DNA of 64,000 bases from Candidatus Caldilinea saccharophila. Lineage in GTDB: Bacteria; Chloroflexota; Anaerolineae; Caldilineales; Caldilineaceae. The notes under the pieces were generated by a model, which worked only from the letters and a program-made list of their open reading frames with translations, did not search any database and was not told the DNA's origin. A program made the translations under genes and the position numbers. How positions within the stretch are numbered: position 1 is the first letter of the stretch; every line of letters begins with the position of its first letter. The stretch covers positions 258,220 to 322,219 of the forward strand of contig JADJVW010000063.1 in NCBI GenBank assembly GCA_016710365.1. The letters are read 5' to 3'. This document shows, one piece after another, positions 23,453-40,344 of this stretch.

Positions 23453-24436
23453 TTGGATTATCCTGACATCGAACAGATCGGCGCCAACCGTCGCCGGCTT
23501 GGCGATCTGGTGCGTGAGACGCCCATCTGGCGCTGGCAAGGGTTGGATGTGGATGCCATCGTGGGCGATGAGACTGCGGTCTTTCTCAAGCTGGAGCTTT
23601 TCCAGCACACTGGCTCTTTCAAACCACGCGGTGCGCTCACCGTCATGCTTGACCTCAACCCGTCGGCGTTACAGCGCGGCGTCACCGCGGTCAGCGCCGG
23701 CAATCATGCCATTGCGGTGGCGTTTTCTGCCCGGTTGCTGGGCGCGACGGCAAAGGTGGTCATGCCGAAGACGGCCAATCCTTTCCGCGTGGCGCGCTGC
23801 CGCGCGTTTGGCGCCGAGGTCGAGTTGGTCGATGATGTGGGTCTGGCTTTCTCACGCGTGCAGCAAATTCAAGCGGAGGAAGGGCGTATCTTTGTGCATC
23901 CGTTCGAAGGCCCTTTGACTGCGCTGGGCACGGCCACCGTGGGGCTGGAGTTCGCCACGCAAGCGCCCGACCTCGATGCTGTGATCATCCCGATCGGTGG
24001 CGGCGGGTTGTGTGCGGGCATGGCGTGTGCGTTCAAGCAGATGCAGCCCGCGTGCCAGGTTTTCGGCGTCGAGCCGGCCGGCGCCGACACGATGCACCGC
24101 AGTTTTCAGGCCGGCTCTCCTCAGGGCATCGACCGGGTGCGCACCATCGCCGACAGCCTGGGCGCCCCTTATGCTTTGCCCTATAGCTTCGAGATGTGCC
24201 GCACTTTTGTCGACGAACTGGTGCTGATCGACGATCTCGCCATGCAACAGGCCATGGGGCTGCTGTACAATAGCATGAAGCTCGCGGTCGAACCGGCTGG
24301 CGCGGCCGCGACTGCGGCGTTATGCGGCCCGCTGCGCGAACGGCTGTGCGGCAAACGGGTCGGCGTCATCGTCTGTGGCGCCAATATCGACCTTGCCACC
24401 TTTTCTACCCAGGCGGAAGTGGGAAGTGATGCGTAA
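23453..24436 (+). CDS. PLP-dependent threonine/serine dehydratase (fold type II)
   Basis: The protein has 327 residues and starts at TTG, with TGGAGG 6 nt upstream; a nearby ATG at 23449 is out of frame. The PLP lysine is K57 in HTGSFKPRGA, and the phosphate-binding loop is 'IPIGGGGLCAGMA'. No C-terminal ACT-like regulatory domain is present, so it resembles catabolic threonine dehydratases or serine racemases more than the biosynthetic IlvA. It would yield 2-oxobutyrate or pyruvate. Its position 28 bp after the carboxyltransferase suggests co-transcription in an amino-acid breakdown unit. Confidence 0.82.
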   Translation: MDYPDIEQIGANRRRLGDLVRETPIWRWQGLDVDAIVGDETAVFLKLELFQHTGSFKPRGALTVMLDLNPSALQRGVTAVSAGNHAIAVAFSARLLGATAKVVMPKTANPFRVARCRAFGAEVELVDDVGLAFSRVQQIQAEEGRIFVHPFEGPLTALGTATVGLEFATQAPDLDAVIIPIGGGGLCAGMACAFKQMQPACQVFGVEPAGADTMHRSFQAGSPQGIDRVRTIADSLGAPYALPYSFEMCRTFVDELVLIDDLAMQQAMGLLYNSMKLAVEPAGAAATAALCGPLRERLCGKRVGVIVCGANIDLATFSTQAEVGSDA

Positions 24437-24545
24437 TTCGTAATGCGTAATTTGTGATGCGTGATGCGTGATGCATAGTGTGTGATCCGTCACTCGCAAA
24501 ACCCGATGCTCACGCACATTACGGATTACGCACTACGGATTACCT
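24434..24545. repeat. Inverted array of GTAATGCGTAATTTGTGATGCG-type units (family D)
   Basis: The left part is a run of imperfect 8-11 nt units (GTAATTC, GTAATGC, GTGATGC) and the right part (CACGCACATTACGGATTACGC...) is their inverse. Related copies occur at 37964-38040 and 39533-39605. It separates the dehydratase from the amidase gene. Confidence 0.65.
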
Positions 24546-24557
24546 GCGACATACCCT

Positions 24558-25265
24558 ATGCGACACAATACAGTCAATCAGGTTTCTCGAGTCTTTCTCA
24601 TCCTCTTGGTGGTGACGCTGGCGGCGATGGCGCTGATCATCGCCCAGGCGATGGGCTTTGGGCTGCCTGACGCCAGCGGGTTGAAACCACAAGGACTCGT
24701 CGGCGCCGCATGGGATCGCCAGGTCGCCCTGATCAGCGGACACGCCGGCAACGATTCGGGCGCGGTCTGCGAGGACGCCGACGGCGCGGTGCTGGTGACC
24801 GAGGCGGCGATCAACGCCAACATCGCAGACCTTGTCGCAGCACGCTTGCGCCACGCCGGCGCCGACGTCGTCATTCTCGACGAATACGACGCGCGGCTGC
24901 AGGGGCTGCGCGCGGCGGTGCTCGTCAGCCTGCACGCCGATAGCTGCATCGATGCTTCGGGCTACAAGGCGGCCATCCATGCCTATTCCCTTATTCCGGC
25001 CACCAGCGGCCGGCTGTTGGCCTGTATCGACCAGGCCTATCCAGCCGCTACCGGCCTGCCGCATCATCCCAACACCGTCACCCACAACATGACTGAGTAT
25101 CACGCCTTCAAACGCATCGATCCGCAGACGCCGGCCGCCATTGTGGAACTCGGCTTTCTGGGCGGTGATCGCGCCCTGCTTGTCGATCAGCCCGAACTCG
25201 CGGCCAAAGGCGTGGCCGACGGCATCTTGTGTTTTCTGGAAGGCGAAAAGGAAAGAGCGCCATGA
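24558..25265 (+). CDS. N-acetylmuramoyl-L-alanine amidase-like protein (Amidase_3 fold), membrane-anchored
   Basis: The protein has 235 residues. Residues 12-33 are a hydrophobic signal anchor (VFLILLVVTLAAMALIIAQAM). The domain shows the Amidase_3 zinc ligands: His in ISGHAGNDSG, Glu in 'TEAAINANIADLVA' and His in 'VSLHADSC'. The catalytic glutamate is in 'AAIVELGFLGGD'. The domain would act outside the membrane on the amide between muramic acid and L-alanine. It lacks the usual C-terminal cell-wall binding repeats. It ends in an ATGA overlap with the next gene. Confidence 0.78.
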   Translation: MRHNTVNQVSRVFLILLVVTLAAMALIIAQAMGFGLPDASGLKPQGLVGAAWDRQVALISGHAGNDSGAVCEDADGAVLVTEAAINANIADLVAARLRHAGADVVILDEYDARLQGLRAAVLVSLHADSCIDASGYKAAIHAYSLIPATSGRLLACIDQAYPAATGLPHHPNTVTHNMTEYHAFKRIDPQTPAAIVELGFLGGDRALLVDQPELAAKGVADGILCFLEGEKERAP

Positions 25266-26239
25266 ATGATCCCATTGAAACTGCTATTGTTTCCCTCGAT
25301 CCGGCCACAACCGCGTTGGCGCCGGTTCTCACAGGATTTGCCGACCTGTGGAGTGAGTCCCTGGGACCGGCAATGCCCATCTCGTCTTCTTTTGTTCAGT
25401 ACAATCTGCAATCGTCAACCGGTGTGGTGCGACGCCTCTTTGTGGCGGAAGCGGACGGACGCATGGTCGGCGCGGCGCTGGCGACCGCGCTCCACGGCGA
25501 GCCGCTGGTCACGGAGCACGGCGAGGGCTGGGTCGACGCGCTGGTGGTCGCACCGGCTGTGCAGCGACGGGGTTTGGGGCGGCGGCTACTGGGTGAGGCT
25601 GAGCGTTGGCTTGCAGCGCAAGGCTGCCGCTCCGTCCAGATCGGCGGTGGGTTGCGTCCATTCGCGCCAGGTGCGCCACAAGCAAGCGGTTCAGCCGATT
25701 TCTTCGTTCATTGTGGGTACACGTCGTTTGAGGTGGCCTGGGATATGGCGGCGAATCTTGCTGGGTACACGCCGCCGGCGCTGCGCGAGGCGCCCTGCAC
25801 CGTGGCCCCGGCAACCGCGCGCCAGGCGGACGCTCTGCTCGCCTTTCTGCGGCGCGAGTTTCCCGGTCGTTGGCGCTACGAAGCGGAGATGCTGCTGGCC
25901 GGCGACGGGCGTCTCGCCGACTTCATGCTGCTGTGGACGGCACGCGGCGTCGATGGCTGTTGCCTGCTGACATTTCCCGACTCGCGCCATCCGATCGAAC
26001 GCTTCTATCCTTACCAACTGCCCAAGCCGTGGGGACAGCTTGGCTCGATCGGCGTCAGCGCCGATTGTCGCGGGCAGGGCTTTGGCGCGGCGCTGCTGGA
26101 CGCCGGTCTGCGTCGGCTGCACAACAATGGCATCAACGGCTGTGTGATCGACTGGACCACCCTCGTCGATTTCTACGGCAAATTCGGCTTCGAGTGCTAT
26201 CGAGCGTACGTCATGTTGGGGCGCACACTGCCTGCATAG
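25262..26239 (+). CDS. GNAT N-acetyltransferase with two acetyltransferase domains
   Basis: The ATG overlaps the amidase stop (ATGA), and the product has 325 residues. Two acetyl-CoA binding motifs are visible: 'VAPAVQRRGLGRRLLGEAERW' region (about residue 95-115) and 'VSADCRGQGFGAALLDAGLR' (about residue 263-282). This gives a tandem GNAT architecture as in mycothiol synthase-like or aminoglycoside-type proteins, but the substrate cannot be inferred. Coupling to the amidase may hint at a cell-wall amino sugar role; this is speculation. Confidence 0.78.
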   Translation: MNDPIETAIVSLDPATTALAPVLTGFADLWSESLGPAMPISSSFVQYNLQSSTGVVRRLFVAEADGRMVGAALATALHGEPLVTEHGEGWVDALVVAPAVQRRGLGRRLLGEAERWLAAQGCRSVQIGGGLRPFAPGAPQASGSADFFVHCGYTSFEVAWDMAANLAGYTPPALREAPCTVAPATARQADALLAFLRREFPGRWRYEAEMLLAGDGRLADFMLLWTARGVDGCCLLTFPDSRHPIERFYPYQLPKPWGQLGSIGVSADCRGQGFGAALLDAGLRRLHNNGINGCVIDWTTLVDFYGKFGFECYRAYVMLGRTLPA

Positions 26240-26240
26240 T

Positions 26241-26364
26241 CTGACCGGGAAGCAGCTTTGACGCGGAGACGCAGAGAGGCAGAGGCTCGCAGAGAAAAGC
26301 GATCTTCCTTGCTGACTGGGAAGCAGCTTTGACGCGGAGAGGCAGAGGTTCGCAGAGAAAAGCG
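26241..26364. repeat. Tandem duplication of a 60-bp intergenic unit (family C)
   Basis: Copy 1 (26241-26301) and copy 2 (26312-26364) both run from CTGAC(C/T)GGGAAGCAGC to GCAGAGAAAAGCG, differing mainly by a 9-nt indel in the middle. The CGCGGAG/GCAGAGAGGCAGAGG core is shared with the repeat at 2861-2989. It lies in the leader region of glgX. Confidence 0.7.
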
Positions 26365-26458
26365 GCGTTCATTGAGCATGGCGACGCGTACGGGTAGGAA
26401 CGCTAACCAACAAATCTGGCATTGACGGAAAAGAAATGACAATTGAGGATGGATCAAC

Positions 26459-28579
26459 ATGATTGTAGACGGCAAACATAGCAGCGATCCAGTACGCGGC
26501 ATGAGCTTCCCCATTGGCGCCACCATCCTGCCCGATGGGGTAAATTTCTCGGTGTATTCACGCCATGCCACCGCACTGGAGCTTCTGCTCTTTGATCATG
26601 TGGACGCCGCCGCGCCTGCACGCATCATCCGGTTCGACCCTCAACACAATCGCACCTTCTCTTACTGGCACATTTTTGTCCCGGGCATCCGCGCCGGGCA
26701 AATTTACGGCTTGCGTGCGCACGGCCCTTATGAGCCGTTGCTCGGTATGCGGTATGACCCCGCCAAGGTGTTGCTGGATCCGTATGGACGCGGCGTCGCT
26801 GTGCCGGCAAAGTATAGCCGCAAAGCCGCCTGTATGCCGGGCGACAACACATTGCAAGCCATGAAAAGCGTGATCGTCGACGTCAGCCGTTACGACTGGG
26901 AAGATGATGCACCTCTTCGCCGGCCCTTTAGTGACACGATCATCTACGAGATGCATGTGCGTGGTTTCACCTGCCACCCTAATTCGGGCGTGACGTCACA
27001 AAAACGTGGCGCCTACGCCGGCTTGATCGAGAAAATCCCCTATCTTCAATCGCTCGGCATCACGGCCGTCGAGCTGCTGCCCATCTTTCAATTCGACCCG
27101 CAGGACGCGCCAGAGGGCCACGTCAATTACTGGGGCTACTGCCCGGTCTCATTTTTTGCGCCGCACGTTCAGTACAGCATGAGCGGCGACCCTGTAGCCG
27201 CGGTGGACGAATTCCGCGACATGGTCAAGGCATTGCATCGCGCAGACATTGAGGTGATCCTGGATGTCGTTTACAACCACACGGCTGAAGATGACGAAAA
27301 AGGGGCCAACCTATTCTTTCCGCGGGCTTGAAAACGAAGCGTATTATATTTTGGATCGCACCGCGCTACGCCAATTACAGCGGCACCGGCAACACCCTCA
27401 ACAGCAACCACGCCATGGTGCGCCGGCTGATCCTCGACAGCCTTCACTTCTGGGTCGAGGAAATGCACGTCGATGGCTTCCGCTTCGACCTGGCCGCCAT
27501 TCTCTCGCGCGACGAGCATGGCGCGCCGTTAGCAAACCCGCCGATCTTGTGGGACATCGAGACCGACCCGGTGTTGGCCGGGCGTCAAGCTGATCGCCGA
27601 AGCCTGGGACGCGGCTGGGTTGTATCAGGTCGGCAGCTTTCTCGGCGACCATTGGAAGGAGTGGAATGGCCGTTTCCGCGACGACATCCGCGCGTTTGTC
27701 AAGAGCGATCCGGGCATGGTTGAAGAGGTGGCGTCGCGCTTTTTTGCCAGCCCCGATCTCTACGGCACAGAAAATCTTGGCCCCGAACAGAGCATCAATT
27801 TCGTCACCTGTCACGATGGCTTCACGCTAAACGACCTGGTTTCTTACAATCAGAAACACAACTGGGAGAATGGTGAAGAAAACCGTGATGGTTCTAACGA
27901 CAATCTTAGCTGGAATTGCGGCGTCGAAGGGCCGACCGAAGATCGCGCGGTCGAGCAATTGCGGCAGCGCCAGATCAAGAACTTTTTCGCCATCACCTTG
28001 TTGTCGCTTGGCGTCCCGATGCTGCTGATGGGCGATGAAGTGCGCCGCACGCAGCGCGGCAACAATAACGGCTACTGCCAGGACAATGAGATCGCCTGGT
28101 TTGATTGGTCACTATGTGAGCGTCACGCGGATCTGCATAAATTCGTGAGAAAATTGGTGAAGTTTCGTAGAGAATTGAGCATCTTCCACGATGGGCATGG
28201 GCTTAGCCTGACCGAGCTGCTCCACTTTGCACGCATCGAGTGGCATGGCGTTGAACTCTTTAATCCAGACAAGAGCAACGATTCGCGCAGTTTGGCGCTT
28301 ACCTTCCGCGGGGCAAGCGAGGCGTTCCACGTCATGGCGAATTTCTACTGGGAGCCACTGGACTTTGCCCTGCCGCCGCCGCCGCGACGCAGTCCGACGG
28401 GTTGGCGGCGGGTGCTCGACACGGGGTTATCGTCGCCCGAAGATTTCTGTTTACTTGCCGATGCCCCGCCCGTATCCAGCGAACGCTACCGGGTTGGCTC
28501 GCGCACAGTCGTGTTGTTGGCAACGGAGATGCAGACGCCGCCGCCGCAGCATATACCCATTCTACCAGGCTCGCGATAA
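26459..28579 (+). CDS. glgX: Glycogen debranching enzyme GlgX (GH13), with three frameshifts
   Basis: The N-terminal beta-sandwich (CBM48-like) is followed by a GH13 catalytic barrel with 'DVVYNHTAE' (region I), 'DGFRFDLAAIL' (region II, nucleophile Asp), 'AEAWDAAGLYQVG' (region III) and 'CHDGFTLNDLVSYN' (region IV). The reading frame changes at about 27298-27305 (A5G4 run), 27355-27365 and 27580; the restored order is EKGPTYSFRGLENEAYYILD, then RYANYSGTGNTLN, then KLIAEAWDAAG. The product is about 706 residues, the family length. GlgX hydrolyses alpha-1,6 branches left by glycogen phosphorylase. Confidence 0.88.
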
Positions 28580-28588
28580 GACACGCGT

Positions 28589-28641
28589 AGAGGGCGCAGC
28601 GCCGCAATTACAAGGCTTGTAATTGCGGCGCTGCGCCCTCT
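28589..28641. terminator. 53-bp palindrome between convergent glgX and rpoC, bidirectional terminator
   Basis: The 26-nt arm 28589-28614 is the exact reverse complement of 28616-28641 with a single central base. It sits 10 bp after the glgX stop and 37 bp before the rpoC stop. It can act as a terminator for both genes. Such a long perfect palindrome is unusual and may belong to a mobile palindrome class. Confidence 0.75.
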
Positions 28642-28677
28642 TGATCAGGCGAGCGGTCTGGCGTCGTCTATTTCAGA

Positions 28678-33303
<4,626 letters not shown>

Positions 33304-33409
33304 AAGTTATCTCCTATTCGCCCGCAGTCTTCGTCATGGCGCCCGGCAAGTTGAGGCTGAAGCCCACAGTTGGGCAGGTTGTCGGTTGTCTCTTCCTTGC
33401 CGAAGTGGA

Positions 33410-37243
<3,834 letters not shown>

Positions 37244-37805
37244 GTAATCCAGCTCCTTGATTGGCCTGAAAATGGCAATAAGACACCTGAGCAGAAAGTG
37301 CCCAGCTTCCGCATCGCTGCGAGCTATCGACTTTCTACATCTCGGTGTCTTTAACTTGACACAACTGTTTCAGACGTATATCGGTTGTACAAAATAAAAA
37401 ATCAGGTGATAAATGGAGCGGAGACCAAAAACACTTTCTTCCCAGCCCATTATCCACCTGAACTCCTGCCTGCAAAATTTAATAATCTCGACAATCCGAC
37501 CGACATCATGTCGAACGTCGTAACCGTGAAGATTACCGGATAGAGCGCAAGTTGTCAAATTGCAGACGCTCAAAAAACACACAAATCCTATTCGCGCGTA
37601 ACAGAGAGGATTCTACTCGCATCCAGCGCTTGAAACTGTAGCCCGTATTACGATTTTCTGGAGACTTTCCATCATAAGCGCGCCGATTGCCATCCATCTC
37701 CAACACACTCACACAGCACATTAACACAGTGGAGAAAACCCGCAAGTGCAACTTGGTTTATCCCAAGTTTCCAAAATCAATTTCAAAACTCATTCAATTT
37801 GCCAC
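37244..37805. other. Non-coding gap between divergent rpoB and the mraZ promoter
   Basis: About 560 bp upstream of rpoB hold no convincing gene. Short frames on the minus strand (60-72 codons) lack family resemblance and ribosome binding sites. The stretch is noticeably richer in A+T than the flanking genes, as expected for a divergent regulatory region of two major operons. It contains one promoter candidate for rpoB. Confidence 0.5.
37530..37558 (-). promoter_or_regulatory. Candidate promoter for rpoBC
   Basis: On the minus strand a perfect TTGACA (37558-37553) is followed after 17 bp by TAATCT (37535-37530), which matches the -10 consensus at its outer bases. The leader to rpoB would be about 280 nt. 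The -10 element is weak, so confidence is moderate. Confidence 0.4.
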
Positions 37806-37834
37806 TAGACAAGCTTGGGTTTTTGCTCTATAAT
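37806..37834 (+). promoter_or_regulatory. Promoter of the mraZ/dcw operon
   Basis: TAGACA (37806-37811) and a perfect TATAAT (37829-37834) are separated by 17 bp. The MraZ boxes begin two bases after the -10 hexamer. The resulting mRNA leader is about 280 nt. Confidence 0.8.
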
Positions 37835-37835
37835 G

Positions 37836-37860
37836 TGGGTCGAAATGGGTCGATGTGGGA
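37836..37860 (+). promoter_or_regulatory. MraZ operator: three TGGGN boxes with 5-nt spacing
   Basis: TGGGT (37836-37840), TGGGT (37846-37850) and TGGGA (37856-37860) are spaced by exactly 5 nt. This is the arrangement bound by MraZ in Escherichia coli, where it represses its own operon. The boxes start directly after the -10 element, so binding would block transcription initiation. A further TGGGA lies at 37898-37902, outside the regular array. Confidence 0.85.
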
Positions 37861-37963
37861 GAAAATATCACCAATCGCCCTATCGATGGCGGAAAAGTGG
37901 GAGAGATTCCACCATGACCGCCAGTTGGGATATGCGAGTTGCCTGTTGTTCGGGGTGTTTACT

Positions 37964-38040
37964 ATGTAATGAGTGGTGCGTAGTGTGTTCATACCTGCCG
38001 CACCAGGTATGAATCTACGCATTGCGCATCATTCATTACG
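37964..38040. repeat. Family D inverted repeat with a 10-bp core hairpin in the mraZ leader
   Basis: TATGTAATGAGTGGTGCGTAG at the left is mirrored by CTACGCATTGCGCATCATTCATTACG at the right. The core TTCATACCTG (37988-37997) pairs exactly with 38004-38013 around a 6-nt loop. It lies in the transcribed leader between the MraZ operator and the mraZ start. Confidence 0.65.
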
Positions 38041-38120
38041 GCCCGAAATGGCTTCTCTGTGACGAACAGTGATGAGCAAGTCAATGAGCAGCAGGTTCTC
38101 AATACAACGGCGCAATCGAC

Positions 38121-38555
38121 ATGTTTCTTGGCGAGTATACACATTCACTAGATTCCAAAGGGCGTTTGACCATTCCCGCAAAATTTCGGAATGAACTCGC
38201 GCTTGGCATGGTGGTGACTCGCAATCCAGTAGATAATTGCTTGCTACTTTTCCCACAAGATGAATGGGATCGCCTGGCGGATAAAGTGAGCGCATTGCCA
38301 TTGACTGACGCGCGCTCCGCCGCGTTTCGCCGTGTGTTCTTTAGCGCGGCTGAGGATCTTCAGCCCGATGGACAAGGGCGAATTTTGCTGAGCCAACGTC
38401 TGCGCGACTACGCAAAGATCGGAAGTGACGTAGTCGTGGCAGGCATGAATAAATTCGTCGAGTTGTGGCATCCCGCTTCGTGGGAGGAAAAGGTAGTCGG
38501 CGAAATCACCAGCGCTGACTTTTCGAGCGATTTCTTTAGCACCTTAAGCCTATAA
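38121..38555 (+). CDS. mraZ: Transcriptional regulator MraZ
   Basis: The protein has 144 residues and two AbrB/SpoVT-like repeats. The first holds 'MFLGEYTHSLDSKGRLTIPA' and the second 'AEDLQPDGQGRILLSQRLRDY', both with the conserved D-x-x-GR signature. MraZ forms a ring-shaped oligomer that binds DNA and regulates the dcw operon. The operator boxes just upstream support autoregulation. rsmH starts one base after the stop. Confidence 0.95.
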   Translation: MFLGEYTHSLDSKGRLTIPAKFRNELALGMVVTRNPVDNCLLLFPQDEWDRLADKVSALPLTDARSAAFRRVFFSAAEDLQPDGQGRILLSQRLRDYAKIGSDVVVAGMNKFVELWHPASWEEKVVGEITSADFSSDFFSTLSL

Positions 38556-38556
38556 A

Positions 38557-39532
38557 ATGGGAGATCGCCTGCCCATTGCCGCAGACCCGGCCGACGCACA
38601 CCACACACCAGTGCTGTTGTCCCAGGTGCTCAACGGACTTGCTGTCCGGCCCGGCGCCTGGATGATCGACTGCACCACAGGCGGCGGCGGCCACACCGAA
38701 GCTCTGTTGATCAGATCGGCGCCTGACGGTCGTGTGTTAGGAATAGATGCGGACCCCGCAGCTATCCGGCGCGTCTCAATGCGTTTGGCCGACCCCGTCG
38801 CTTCCCGGCGTCTCGTCCTCCATCATGGGGATTTCGCTCACCTGGAGGAGACGGCGTCAGCCCACGCATTTGCCCCAGTTGACGGCGTTCTGTTGGATCC
38901 GGGTGAGCAGTTTCCAGTTGCAGACATCGGAGCGTGGCTTTTCATTTTCGCAACCTGGCCCGCTGGATATGCGCTTCGATCCTGCCCAGCCGTTGAGCGC
39001 CGCCGATATCGTCAATGATTGGGAGGAGCGCGACCTGGCAGACATTATCTTTCGCTACGGCGAAGAGCCGCAAAGCCGGCGCATTGCACACTATTTGGTG
39101 AAGCAACGCCCCTTTGCTACGACTGCGCAGTTAGCAGAAGCGATCGAGCAGGCGATTGGTGGGCGACGGGGCAGTCGTCTGCACCCGGCGACTCGCACCT
39201 TTCAGGCGCTGCGCATCGTCGTCAATCAGGAACTGGCGCAGATCGAAGGCGTTCTGCCCCAGGCGTTGAACTTGTTAAAACCCGGTGGGCGACTGGCTGT
39301 GATCAGCTTTCACAGCCTTGAAGATCGCATCGTCAAGCATTGGATGCAAAACGAGGCGCGCACTTACATTCCTGACCCAACCCGGCTGCACGGCGGATAC
39401 GACCGGCAGCCAACCCTGCGGATTCTCACCAAGAAACCTATCGTCCCTAACGAGGACGAGGTGAGCCGCAACCCACGCAGTCGCTCGGCCAAGCTCCGAG
39501 TTGCCGAGAAGCTGCCACCAAATCTAGTGTGA
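38557..39532 (+). CDS. rsmH: 16S rRNA (cytosine1402-N4)-methyltransferase RsmH, with one frameshift
   Basis: The N-terminal part has 'HHTPVLLSQVLNGLAVRPG' and the SAM motif 'IDCTTGGGGHTEALL'. The frame changes near 38903: GVLLDPG continues in another frame as VSSFQLQTSERGFSFSQPGP and 'LDMRFDPAQPLSAADIVN'. The C-terminal half has 'GRLAVISFHSLEDRIVKHWM' and 'SRSAKLRVAEK'. The full length is about 325 residues, normal for RsmH. It methylates C1402 of 16S rRNA in the P site. Confidence 0.92.
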
Positions 39533-39605
39533 AGCGTAATGTGTGACAAGTGAGCTACTGGCCCTCCCTCACACCATACATTGCGAATCACTAAATTCGG
39601 AGGCT
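39533..39605. repeat. Family D repeat between rsmH and ftsL
   Basis: GTGTGAAGCGTAATGTGTGA at the left is mirrored by TCACACCATACATTGCGAATCAC at the right. It shares the GTAATG/CATTAC vocabulary with 24434-24545 and 37964-38040. Confidence 0.55.
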
Positions 39606-39624
39606 CTTCGCAGTCTTCCGTAGT

Positions 39625-39652
39625 GTAGGGGCGACGCATGCGTCGCCCCTAC
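39625..39652. repeat. Perfect 28-bp palindrome (GGGGCGACGCATGCGTCGCC core)
   Basis: Bases 39625-39638 are the exact reverse complement of 39639-39652. It lies 27 bp before ftsL. It could form a cruciform or an mRNA hairpin that limits read-through into ftsL. Compact palindromes of this kind are often dispersed in a genome, but a second exact copy was not seen in the window. Confidence 0.7.
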
Positions 39653-39678
39653 TACAATCTGGTAAGTTCACATTACAA

Positions 39679-40344
39679 ATGATCCATTGGGTAGTCATGC
39701 TACAGCGCGGCAGTCTGCCAACGTCTGTCACAACCGAGATTACTGGCTCCATCCAGCAGACCTTCAGCCGACGCCGGCTGGAGATCGTGCAAGAAATGCT
39801 GTGGCTGCCGGAAACCTATCAGCAATACTTGTTGCTGCTGATCGGCGTGTTGGCAATTGGCGCAGGGCTGCTGGTGCACGTCTGGCTGAACGTTCAGATC
39901 GCGCAAGAGCAGCTTCTGGTCAGCGAGCTTACCGCGCAACGCCAACAGATTGAGCGCGAGAACAGCGAAGTCATCTTTGCGATTGCAAACAGTTCCACCT
40001 TGGATCGGGTCGAGGAAGCTGCGCTTCAGCAAGGGTTCCGCCCAGCCACCGACCGCGTCTATGTGCGCCGCGATGCAGTGGCGAGTGACATGGCGTCGAG
40101 TATAACGGACGCCCCACCGACCTCATGGCCCGCTGCCATACAGCCGCCTGGGCGCCCGGCCAGGGATGCCGGCCCTGAACAGGGCTTCATCGACGCGGTG
40201 GGGCGCGGGTTGGGGGCAGCCGGGGCGTGGGTGCACGCAAACGACAGCGCAGGCAGTCGGCGGGTTTGCTACAGGATTTACGGAGCGTTGGATGCCATGA
40301 CTGCGGCGGTTCCAGAAGCCTCTCGGTCTGCAGCGCCGCAGGCG
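39679..40344 (+). CDS. ftsL: FtsL-like cell division protein, in one open frame with ftsI
   Basis: Residues 1-48 are cytoplasmic, 49-70 form a single transmembrane helix (YLLLLIGVLAIGAGLLVHVW), and 71-120 form a coiled-coil-like segment ending 'RVEEAALQQGFRPATDRVYV'. This is the FtsL/DivIC plan: a short bitopic protein that recruits FtsI and FtsW to the septum. Residues 125-222 form a low-complexity, Ala/Pro-rich linker. No stop codon separates it from ftsI. A frameshift near 40260 could have removed the true stop, so a fusion is not proven. Confidence 0.75.

Noticed and set aside
26241..26364. Insertion sequence remnant
   Set aside because: The tandem copies contain no transposase frame, no terminal inverted repeats and no target duplication; they match an intergenic repeat family.
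37355..37384. Plus-strand promoter TTGACA-17-TATCGG upstream of mraZ
   Set aside because: It is more than 700 bp from mraZ with no gene between, and the promoter at 37806-37834 is better and has the operator.
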